A stretch of DNA of 13,182 nucleotides from Chloroflexota bacterium (GTDB lineage Bacteria; Chloroflexota; UBA6077; FW602-bin22; JACQUS01), in assembly GCA_016210125.1 (NCBI GenBank), contig JACQUS010000099.1:1-13182 (forward strand). The letters run 5' to 3'. Position 1 is the stretch's first letter, and the number at the start of each line of letters is the position of its first letter. The position numbers were made by a program, and so were the translations under genes. Under the pieces are notes generated by a model. That model saw only the letters and a program-made list of their open reading frames with translations, searched no databases and was not told the origin of the DNA. Shown piece after piece: positions 7,301-12,897 of the stretch.

Positions 7301-8154
7301 AGCTGGTCGCCACCTTGGGCGAGCCGGACGAGCAGAACTACGTCGCCAAGCACTTCCGGCAAGATCTGGCGGCCAAGCGCGCCGTCGGCGAGCCGGCGGA
7401 CGTGGCGCGGCGCAAGGCGCTCTATCGCCTCTTCGGCTCAAAGCCGGGCACCTACGGGGCCGGCATCCTGCCGCTGCTCGACGAGCGCAACTGGCAGACG
7501 GACGCCGACCTGGCGCGCGTCTACGCCGCCTGGGGCGGCTATGTCTACACGCGCGATGAATACGGCGCGACGGCGACGCAGGAGTTCAACCTGCGCTTCG
7601 CGCAGATCGCCGTCGCGGCGAAGAACCAGGACAACCGCGAGCACGACATCTTCGACAGCGACGACTACATGCAGTACCACGGCGGGATGATCGCCACCGT
7701 CCGCGCGCTGACCGGCCGCAGTCCGCGGAGCTTCTTTGGCGACAGCGCCGACCCGGCGCAGGTGCGCGTGCGCGACCTGGCCGACGAGGCGCGGCGGGTC
7801 TTCCGCAGCCGCGTCGTGAATCCGAAGTGGATCGCGTCGATCAAGCGCCACGGCTACAAAGGGGCCTTCGAGCTCGCGGCGACCGTGGACTACCTGTTTG
7901 GCTACGACGCGACGGCGCAGGTCGTCGACGACTGGATGTACCAGCGGGTGGCCGAGGCCTACGTGCTCGACGCCGACATGCAGCGCTTCTTCGCCGAAAA
8001 GAACCCGTGGGCCATGCGCGGCATCGTCGAGCGGCTGCTGGAGGCCATGGACCGCGGCCTCTGGGCCGAGGCCGACGCGGCGACGCGCGCCGCGCTCCAG
8101 CGGATTTATCTGGACTTCGAAACACATCTTGAGGCACGGCAGGAGAGAAGATGA
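4318..8154 (+). CDS. cobN: Cobaltochelatase large subunit CobN
   Basis: The 1278-residue protein belongs to the CobN/BchH/ChlH family and has the length expected of CobN. It binds the corrin ring and cobalt in the ATP-dependent chelatase. Conserved blocks are VGKHGTLEWLPGK (residues 562-574), FIINNPGEGAQAKRR (about 599-613), GRNFYSVDPKTIPS (about 874-887), and WGTSAMRTHGDD (921-932). The C-terminal part contains SDDYMQYHGG and the NPKWIASIKRHGYKGAFE block typical of the family. A four-copy pentapeptide repeat, KEP(T/A)D, at residues 328-347 interrupts the end of the N-terminal domain. The gene abuts cobO upstream and overlaps the ChlID-like ATPase gene by four bases (ATGA). The ATPase partner makes CobN more likely than a magnesium-chelatase BchH, and the cobalamin riboswitch supports this. 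Confidence 0.93.
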   Translation: MIYYFTTADTEILALSHAVAALPASQPAVRALNPLYLDDVRREALLDAVAEHARVVVVRLLGGQRAFEPGFGALAARCAARGIPLVACPGDQQPDVELSAACTAPDEVVRRVFAYMLHGGAQNLGQMVRYLADTFCATALGSEPPRPLPWDGVYHPDLPAPVSRQAYWDLRPPGERPVVGLLFYRAHWMSGNLRFIDALIAALERHGCAPLAVFCYSLKDERGGRRGLPGVLGTYFADEAGRAVVDCLVSTLSFAAAELKVEGATIASGWSVEALERLDVPVLQAIVSTGSRARWLESAQGLSPLDAAMNVAMPEFDGRIITVPISFKEPTDKEPTDKEPADKEPADPAAPLSVPPLRYEPDLERVDFVARLAARWARLRRTPNREKRVALVLANYPSKSGRIGNAVGLDTPASVVAILRTLRDDGYTVGDFPEDGDALMHALIDRCTYDHDFLTREQLAQAAAHVEAAQYQTWFGGFPLAVQAELSERWGAPPGEVYRHDGRLAIAGLRFGNVFVGVQPPRGFGEKPIAVYHSPDLAPTHHYLAFYRWLRDVFGAHAVVHVGKHGTLEWLPGKALGLSPACYPEVALADVPHFYPFIINNPGEGAQAKRRAHATIVDHLIPAMTTAESYNELTRVEQLMDEYYHVQTLDPKKGPFVREQVWQAIVAAQLHRDLGADAPPDDFDDFLLHVDGYLCELKSAQIRDGLHILGQAPEGEQLAHLLAALTRLDNVEAPSLRAAVGRALSLDAAALAADRAARHAGPLSPALRDAAPGLLVTNGDALERLDALCLRLLRALAEEGYRLQAVPAAVRAVLGADAPEVARILEFVCARLVPALARTGDEIANLLHGLAGRYVPAGPSGAPTRGLANVLPTGRNFYSVDPKTIPSPAAWQVGQQLADALLEKYLREEGAYPETVGIVIWGTSAMRTHGDDVAEVLALLGVRPRWQQESRRVVGLEVIPPVELGRPRIDVTARVSGFFRDAFPNLIHLMDEAIELVATLGEPDEQNYVAKHFRQDLAAKRAVGEPADVARRKALYRLFGSKPGTYGAGILPLLDERNWQTDADLARVYAAWGGYVYTRDEYGATATQEFNLRFAQIAVAAKNQDNREHDIFDSDDYMQYHGGMIATVRALTGRSPRSFFGDSADPAQVRVRDLADEARRVFRSRVVNPKWIASIKRHGYKGAFELAATVDYLFGYDATAQVVDDWMYQRVAEAYVLDADMQRFFAEKNPWAMRGIVERLLEAMDRGLWAEADAATRAALQRIYLDFETHLEARQERR
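5299..5358 (+). repeat. Four tandem 15-bp repeats inside cobN
   Basis: The unit AAGGAGCCGACCGAC occurs at 5299-5313 and 5314-5328. A single-base variant with GGCC in place of GACC occurs at 5329-5343 and 5344-5358. It encodes four KEP(T/A)D pentapeptides, charged and probably disordered, just after the VPISF strand and before the next conserved block. The unit is a multiple of three, so copy-number changes would leave the frame intact. Confidence 0.9.
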
Positions 8155-10184
8155 TCCGCCCCGTCTTCCCCTTCACGGCGCTCGTCGGGCAGGCGGCAAT
8201 GAAGCGCGCGCTGCTGCTGAACGCCGTCAACCCGCGGCTTGGTGGCGTGCTCGTCCGCGGGCAGAAGGGCACGGCGAAATCGACCGCCGTCCGCGCGCTG
8301 GCCGGCCTGCTGCCGGAGATCGACGTCGTCGACGGCTGCCCGTTCGGCTGCGATCCGGACGACGCGGCGGCGCAGTGCGACGACTGCCGCGCGCGGGCGG
8401 CCGAGGGCGAGCCGCTGCTGCGCCGGCGCCAGCGTGTGCCACTGGTCGAGCTGCCGGTCGGCGCCACGGAGGACCGCGTCGTCGGGACGCTAGACATCGA
8501 GCGCGCCATCAAGCAGGGCGAGCGCCACTTCGAGCCGGGGCTGCTCGCGGCGTCCAACCGCGGCATCCTGTACGTCGACGAGGTCAACCTGCTCAACGAC
8601 CACCTGGTCGACGTGCTGCTCGACGCCGCGGCGCTGGGCACGAACTACGTCGAGCGCGAGGGGCTGTCGCTGCGCCATCCGGCGCAGTTCATCCTCGTCG
8701 GCACCATGAACCCCGAGGAGGGTGAGCTGCGGCCACAGCTCCTCGACCGCTTCGGCCTGGCGGTCGACGTCGGCGGGCTGGACGGGCCGGCCGAGCGCGC
8801 CGACGTCGTCCGCCGGCGCATCGCCTTCGAGCGCGCGCCGGAGACCTTCGCCCGCCAGTGGCGCGTCGCTGAGGCTGCCGAGCGCCGGCGCATCCTCGCC
8901 GCGCGCCGCCGGCTGCCCCGCGTGCGCGTGCCGGGTGCGCTGCTCGACCTGATCACCCGCATCTGCCAGGCGTTTGAGGTCGACGGCCTGCGGGCGGACA
9001 TCGTGATGTACAAAGCTACCGGCACGGTGGCGGCCTATGCGGGGCGCACCCAGGCGACCGAGGACGACGTGCGCATCGCCGCCGACCTGGCCCTGCCGCA
9101 CCGCCGGCGGCGGCAGCCCTTCGAGCAGCCGGGCTTCGACCGCCAGCAGCTCGACGAGACGATTGCTCGCTGGCGGGCCGAGCAGTCCCCGCCGGCCGCT
9201 GACGAGGCAGACCCGCCGCCGGCGCACGAGGACCAGGCGCCCGACGGCCAGCCGCCTGAGGAAGGCAGTGAGCAGGTCTTCGAGACCGGCGTGCCGTTCC
9301 GGGTGCGCCCTTTGGCGACCGGGGCGGTTCCGGAGGCAGCGCCGCGCGGCCGCCGCAGCAAGGCACGCGCTAGCGCGTACGGCGCCTACGTCCGCAGCCA
9401 GCCGGCGGGCGGTGCGATGGCTGACCTGGCGTTCGACGCGACGCTGCGTGCCGCCGCACCGCACCAGGTCGCGCGGCGCGCGGCGTTGACCTCACCCCCT
9501 TTCTCCCCCTCTCCGCTTGCGGAGAGGTCGCCGAAGGCGACTCGCACCGGCGAGGGGACGGAGGGTGAGGCTCCCCCAGCGCTCCTCCTCGAGCGCTGGG
9601 ACCTCCAGCGCAAAGTTCGCGAGGCGCGCACCGGCAACCTCATCGTCTTCGTCGTGGACGCCAGCGGCTCGATGGGCGCCGAGCGGCGCATGGTGGCGGT
9701 GAAAGGCGCGGTGCTGTCGCTGCTTCTCGACGCCTACCAGCGCCGCGACGAGGTGGCGCTGGTGGCGTTCCGTGGCACGGGGGCCGAGGTGCTGCTGCCG
9801 CCCACGAGCAGCGTCGAGCTGGCCGAGCGCTGCCTACGCCTCCTGCCGACCGGCGGCCGGACGCCCCTGGCGCACGGCCTGCGCGCCGGCCACGAGCTGC
9901 TAGCGCGGCGCGGCGCCGACGGGGCGCCTCCCCTGGTCATGCTGCTCTCCGACGGGCGGGCGAACGTGCCGCTGGCCGGCGGCGACCCGCTCCAGGAGGC
10001 CGTCGCCTGCGGGGCGGCGCTGCGGCGCGTCAGCGCGACGACGGTCGTCGTGGACACCGAGATCGGCTTTCCGCGCCTGGGCCTTGCCCGCCAGCTCGCC
10101 GCCGGACTGGGCGCGCGCTACGTGCGGCTCGAGGAGCTGGCGGCGGGCCCGCTGGCGGGCGTCGTGCACGATCATCTCGCGTGA
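8151..10184 (+). CDS. Fused ChlI/ChlD-type cobaltochelatase ATPase subunit (AAA+ and VWA domains)
   Basis: The 677-residue protein is the ATP-driven partner of CobN, replacing separate CobS and CobT. The N-terminal AAA+ module has Walker A GQKGTAKST (residues 37-45), Walker B ILYVDE (139-144), sensor Asn187 in GTMNPEE, and LLDRFGL (197-203). A four-cysteine cluster (Cys63, 67, 76, 79) lies after the Walker A helix and resembles the CPFxCDP insert of this fused subfamily. A Pro/acidic linker covers about 340-400. The C-terminal VWA domain carries the MIDAS motif DASGS at 503-507, then GGRTPLAHGL and LLSDGRANVPL. An RBS (AGGAGAG, 8141-8147) precedes the ATG, which overlaps the cobN stop. Residues about 448-474 come from an 81-bp palindromic repeat inserted in frame just before the VWA domain. 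Confidence 0.93.
   Translation: MIRPVFPFTALVGQAAMKRALLLNAVNPRLGGVLVRGQKGTAKSTAVRALAGLLPEIDVVDGCPFGCDPDDAAAQCDDCRARAAEGEPLLRRRQRVPLVELPVGATEDRVVGTLDIERAIKQGERHFEPGLLAASNRGILYVDEVNLLNDHLVDVLLDAAALGTNYVEREGLSLRHPAQFILVGTMNPEEGELRPQLLDRFGLAVDVGGLDGPAERADVVRRRIAFERAPETFARQWRVAEAAERRRILAARRRLPRVRVPGALLDLITRICQAFEVDGLRADIVMYKATGTVAAYAGRTQATEDDVRIAADLALPHRRRRQPFEQPGFDRQQLDETIARWRAEQSPPAADEADPPPAHEDQAPDGQPPEEGSEQVFETGVPFRVRPLATGAVPEAAPRGRRSKARASAYGAYVRSQPAGGAMADLAFDATLRAAAPHQVARRAALTSPPFSPSPLAERSPKATRTGEGTEGEAPPALLLERWDLQRKVREARTGNLIVFVVDASGSMGAERRMVAVKGAVLSLLLDAYQRRDEVALVAFRGTGAEVLLPPTSSVELAERCLRLLPTGGRTPLAHGLRAGHELLARRGADGAPPLVMLLSDGRANVPLAGGDPLQEAVACGAALRRVSATTVVVDTEIGFPRLGLARQLAAGLGARYVRLEELAAGPLAGVVHDHLA
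9490..9570 (+). repeat. In-frame palindromic repeat element within the chelatase ATPase gene
   Basis: This 81-base (27-codon) block has nested inverted repeats. The outer arms CCTCACCCCCT (9490-9500) and GGAGGGTGAGG (9560-9570) are imperfect complements. A perfect 9-bp hairpin, CCTCTCCGC/GCGGAGAGG (9508-9516, 9519-9527), has a TT loop. A second hairpin, TCGCC-GAA-GGCGA, follows (9528-9540). The block resembles an intergenic repeat rather than the surrounding coding sequence, and a related copy lies at 12638-12697. It encodes a Pro/Ser/Thr/Glu-rich segment between the acidic linker and the VWA domain. Confidence 0.65.
9575..9600 (+). repeat. Perfect 10-bp inverted repeat immediately after the in-frame element
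   Basis: CCCAGCGCTC (9575-9584) and GAGCGCTGGG (9591-9600) are exact complements around a CTCCTC loop. It lies within coding sequence, across PALLLERW, five bases past the 81-bp element. It may belong to the inserted element or be a chance result of Ala/Leu/Glu codons. Confidence 0.55.
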
Positions 10185-10205
10185 CACGGTCGGGAGGTGA
10201 GACCG

Positions 10206-10373
10206 ATGCGAACGTTCGCTGCTTCTGCGCCTAGGCTTCGTGCCATTGCGGCGAAAAGGGAGCCACGTATTCTACCGACACCCAGATGGGAGGACGACCA
10301 CCCTACCAAGGCGTCTGGGGGGGATGTCGCTCGGCCGCTGATCCGCGAAATGCCGCAAGGAGGGTGCCGGTGA
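10206..10373 (+). CDS. Possible small ORF of 55 residues between chelatase and ridA
   Basis: ATG 10206 is preceded by GGAGGTGA (10193-10200), a full Shine-Dalgarno sequence with a five-base gap. The frame runs to a TGA at 10371-10373 that overlaps the GTG start of the RidA gene (GTGA), as in translationally coupled genes. The peptide starts MRTFAASAPRLRAIAAKREP and is basic, with no recognisable domain or signal. Its third codon positions are much less G/C-biased than in the neighbours, which argues against a long-established protein. It could be a coupling leader peptide, the remnant of a gene, or spurious. Confidence 0.3.
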   Translation: MRTFAASAPRLRAIAAKREPRILPTPRWEDDHPTKASGGDVARPLIREMPQGGCR

Positions 10374-10768
10374 GTCAGCGTCACAATATCTCCAGCGCGT
10401 CGCGTTGGGAGCCGATCGTCGGCTTCTCGCGGGCCGTCCGCTTCGGTCCGTTCGTGCACGTCGCCGGCACGACGGCATTTGGCCCGGATGGGGCGATCGT
10501 CGGCGTCGGCGACCCTTACGCGCAGGCCGTGCAGGCGCTATGGAACATCGAAGCCGCACTCGCCGCGGCTGGTGCCACGTTCGATGACGTCGTGCGTACG
10601 CGCATCTATGTGACGAGCATCGACGACTGGCCAGAGGTCGGGCGCGCGCACGGCGAAGTCTTCGGCCGCATCCGGCCGGCCTGTACCCTCGTTGCAGTCA
10701 GCCGGCTCGTCGCACCGGAGATGCTCGTCGAGATCGAGGCCGAAGCCATCGTCGGGGAGTTGACGTGA
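10370..10768 (+). CDS. RidA/YjgF/YER057c/UK114-family protein lacking the canonical Arg
   Basis: The 132-residue protein has the Rid fold signature: SRAVRFGPFVHVAGTT near the N-terminus, then QAVQALWNIEAALAAAGATFDDVVRTRIYVT, and the C-terminal block ending in PEMLVEIEAEAIV. Rid enzymes hydrolyse reactive enamine/imine intermediates, using an Arg near residue 105. Here position 105 is Cys in the sequence RPACTLV, so this belongs with the Arg-less Rid subgroups, whose substrates are less defined. GTG 10370 is preferred because AAGGAGGG (10357-10364) lies five bases before it; the open frame further upstream has no family similarity. It overlaps the next gene by four bases (GTGA), so it is embedded in the cobalamin operon although it is not a known cobalamin enzyme. 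Confidence 0.88.
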   Translation: MSQRHNISSASRWEPIVGFSRAVRFGPFVHVAGTTAFGPDGAIVGVGDPYAQAVQALWNIEAALAAAGATFDDVVRTRIYVTSIDDWPEVGRAHGEVFGRIRPACTLVAVSRLVAPEMLVEIEAEAIVGELT

Positions 10769-12507
10769 AGCGCGCGGTGCTGATCGTCGGCCACGGCAGC
10801 CGCGATGACGCCGGCGCTGACGAGTTTCGGGCCTTCGTCGCGACGCTGGCGCCGCGCTGGCCGGACCGCGTCGTGCGCGGCTGCTTCCTGGAGCTGGCCG
10901 ACCCGCCGGTGATCCCGGCGCTCGAGGAGCTGGCCGCCGACCGCGTCCGCGACGTAACTGTCGCGCCGTGCTTCCTGTTCACCGCCGGGCACACCAAGAA
11001 CGACGTTCCGACGGCGATCAGCGTCGCGCGCGCGCGCCACCCCGAGATGGCCATCTGCTACGCCGCGTCGATCGGCGTCGAGCCGCGCCTGCTCGACGTG
11101 CTCGACGAGCGCCTCGCCGCCGCCGGGCCGGCGCCGGACGTGCCCGCGCACGCGACGGCCGTGCTGCTCGTCGGGCGCGGCTCGACGGACCCGGACGCCA
11201 ACGCCGACCTGTTCAGGCTAGCGCGACTCTTCTGGGAGGGCCGAGGGTTCGGCTGGGTCGAGGCGGCCTTCGTGAGCCTGGCGCCCCCGGACGTGCCGGC
11301 CGGCATCCGCCGCTGCCTGGGGCTCGGCGCGCGGCAGGTCGTCGTGGCGCCGGTCTTCCTATTCACCGGGGTGCTGGTGCAGCGGATCAGCGCCCAGGCC
11401 GCCGCGGCGGCGTCCGCGCATCCGGCGGCGCGCGTCGTCGTCGCGGCGCATCTCGGCGGCCATCCGTTGCTGGCCGACCTGCTGGTGCAGCGCGTCGAGG
11501 AGGCCGAAGAGGGGCGCGTCGCGGTCAACTGCGACTGCTGCCTCTACCGCGTGCCACTGCGGGGCTTCGAGCACCGCTACGCGCAGGCGCAGGACTCCGA
11601 CGCGGCGCACGGGCTGCGCGGGGCTTGGCGCGAGCACGCCCATGGGCACGCCCATGGGCACGCCCAGGTTCCCCAGGACGACGGCGCGCGCGAGCCCGCG
11701 CCCGCGCATCTGGACCGTGTTTGGCGCCGTGGCCCCACCCACGAGCAGCACGGCACGCAGGACCACCGGCACGAGCATTGTCACCACTCGGACGGCGAAC
11801 CCGTCTCGGCGCCGGGCACGCTCCTCCAGCGCTATGGACTGCCGCCGGACGAGATCGAGCGCCTGAGCCTGGCGCGGCTAGAGCGCCGTCTGGGCGACCG
11901 GCTGCGTGTCCCGCCGGCGGCGCGCGACGTGGCGCTGCGGATGCTCTACGCCGCCGGCGATGCGGACTTGGTCGACGCGCTGCGCATCAGCGACGATGCG
12001 GCGGCCGCCGGGCTGCGCGCGCTGGCGGCCGGCGCGCCCCTGGTCGCTGACGTGAAGATGGTCGCCGTCGCGCTGGATCGCCGTCGCGCGCAGCAGCTCG
12101 GCGTGCCGGTTCTCTGCGCGATCGACGACCCGCGCGTCCAGCGCGAGGCGCAGGAGACGGGCCGGCCCCGCGCTGCCGTCGCCATCCGTCGGCTGGTGCG
12201 GCGCGCGCCGCGTGGCATCTGCGTCGTCGGCAACGCGCCGACGGCGCAGCTGCAGCTTCTGGACCTCGTGGACACCGGCGCTGCGCGGCCGGCGCTGGTC
12301 ATCGCCACGCCGCTGGGCTTCGTCGCGGCGACGGAGGCGAAGGACGAGTTGGCGGCTCGCGCTGTGCCGTTTATCACCGTGCTCGGCACGCGCGGCGGAT
12401 CGGCCGTCGCTGCGGCGGCGGCCAATGCGCTGCTGCGCATCGCGACGCGCGGCCTGGCTGCAGCCGAGGAGGTGCACATCTCCCTCCCGGACGCCGGCGA
12501 TCACTGA
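10765..12507 (+). CDS. Fusion of sirohydrochlorin cobaltochelatase (CbiX) and precorrin-8X methylmutase (CbiC)
   Basis: The 580-residue protein joins two cobalamin enzymes. Residues 1-255 are a long, two-domain CbiX. The first domain has catalytic-type His10 in GHGS and His76 in FLFTAGHTKND; the second has the degenerate VGRGSTDPDAN and FLFTGVLVQRI blocks. A cysteine motif CDCC (256-259) follows, like the CxxC of CbiX proteins that carry an iron-sulfur cluster. A His-rich linker follows (five His at 291-299; many more up to 341). Residues about 355-580 are CbiC/CobH, with LVADVKMVAVAL, GNAPTA, and TPLGFVAATEAKDEL near the C-terminus, then LGTRGGSAVAAAAANALL. The residue usually His in the RMIHATGD motif is Tyr395 (RMLYAAGD). 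GTG 10765 overlaps the ridA stop, with GGGGAG (10754-10759) as RBS. CbiX inserts Co2+ into sirohydrochlorin; CbiC moves a ring methyl group late in corrin formation. Confidence 0.92.
   Translation: MKRAVLIVGHGSRDDAGADEFRAFVATLAPRWPDRVVRGCFLELADPPVIPALEELAADRVRDVTVAPCFLFTAGHTKNDVPTAISVARARHPEMAICYAASIGVEPRLLDVLDERLAAAGPAPDVPAHATAVLLVGRGSTDPDANADLFRLARLFWEGRGFGWVEAAFVSLAPPDVPAGIRRCLGLGARQVVVAPVFLFTGVLVQRISAQAAAAASAHPAARVVVAAHLGGHPLLADLLVQRVEEAEEGRVAVNCDCCLYRVPLRGFEHRYAQAQDSDAAHGLRGAWREHAHGHAHGHAQVPQDDGAREPAPAHLDRVWRRGPTHEQHGTQDHRHEHCHHSDGEPVSAPGTLLQRYGLPPDEIERLSLARLERRLGDRLRVPPAARDVALRMLYAAGDADLVDALRISDDAAAAGLRALAAGAPLVADVKMVAVALDRRRAQQLGVPVLCAIDDPRVQREAQETGRPRAAVAIRRLVRRAPRGICVVGNAPTAQLQLLDLVDTGAARPALVIATPLGFVAATEAKDELAARAVPFITVLGTRGGSAVAAAAANALLRIATRGLAAAEEVHISLPDAGDH
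11635..11664 (+). repeat. 12-bp tandem repeat coding for the His-rich linker
   Basis: CACGCCCATGGG occurs twice (11635-11646, 11647-11658), followed by a half unit CACGCC (11659-11664). It encodes alternating His-Ala-His-Gly, the first His cluster between the CbiX and CbiC halves. Such repeats expand or contract easily without changing frame. Confidence 0.85.
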
Positions 12508-12637
12508 GAGGCCGCTCCCGCGGAACCGCGGCGGCGGCGAGCCTGCCGGCGTGGCGCGAGCCGACGGCGCTATCTTCAACCTACTTGTCCCCGCGGCGGG
12601 CCGCGACTATCGGGGTTGAAACGGGCTTGCGGGAGTG

Positions 12638-12697
12638 CCTCATCCCTCGGTTCCGCTCACCCGCGCGCGGGAGAGGGGGAAGGCACGCCGCTGCGAA
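12638..12697 (+). repeat. Palindromic repeat related to the in-frame element of the chelatase gene
   Basis: CCTCATCCCTCGG at the left end, followed by CTCACCCGCG/CGCGGGAGAG (one mismatch in the stem) and AGGGGGAAGG, aligns with the element at 9490-9570 (CCTCACCCCCT, then the CCTCTCCGC/GCGGAGAGG hairpin). The outer right arm is lost or merged into the next repeat. The right boundary is approximate. Confidence 0.45.
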
Positions 12698-12761
12698 GGG
12701 GGAGACCAAAGAGGGCGGAGCCCCCTTTGGAACCATTCCCTGGGGTGGGGTGGTGCCGCCC
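12698..12761 (+). repeat. Dispersed palindromic repeat, copy 3
   Basis: CCAAAGAGGGC (12706-12716) pairs with GCCCCCTTTGG (12720-12730) around a GGA loop, with one mismatch. The downstream CATTCCCTGGGGTGGGG and the pyrimidine-rich end correspond to CATCCCGGGGTGGGG in the copy at 3599-3662. The copy at 3470-3523 matches its 3' half. Confidence 0.55.
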
Positions 12762-12897
12762 ACGAGGGCCATTTTCGGGTTAGATGAGTAGCGCGAATTT
12801 CGCGTGGACAACGAGGGCCGCGATGTGCAAGCGAGAGTCCGGCGCTGCGCGCCGCTGGGCGTCGTTTTGAGACCTGGCGCTCGCCGGCGGTCCGCCG

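Larger units (their letters stand above)
12508..12897. other. Intergenic region, mostly palindromic repeat remnants
   Basis: No convincing gene is seen in these 390 bases. A GC-rich hairpin just after the CbiX-CbiC stop (CCGCGG 12518-12523, AA loop, CCGCGG 12526-12531) lacks a T-run and is a poor intrinsic terminator. A second short hairpin is at 12592-12605. From 12638 to 12761 two repeat families lie end to end. The rest (12762-12897) shows no promoter good enough to name. Confidence 0.6.

Noticed and set aside
8490..9464. 324-codon minus-strand frame opposite the chelatase ATPase
   Set aside because: It is a shadow frame; the plus strand carries all the AAA+ motifs.
10206..10369. Second riboswitch upstream of ridA
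   Set aside because: I compared it by eye with cobalamin, TPP, THF and ZTP motifs and saw no conserved core.
12518..12531. Intrinsic terminator after the CbiX-CbiC gene
   Set aside because: The hairpin is only 6 bp with a two-base loop and has no T-run.
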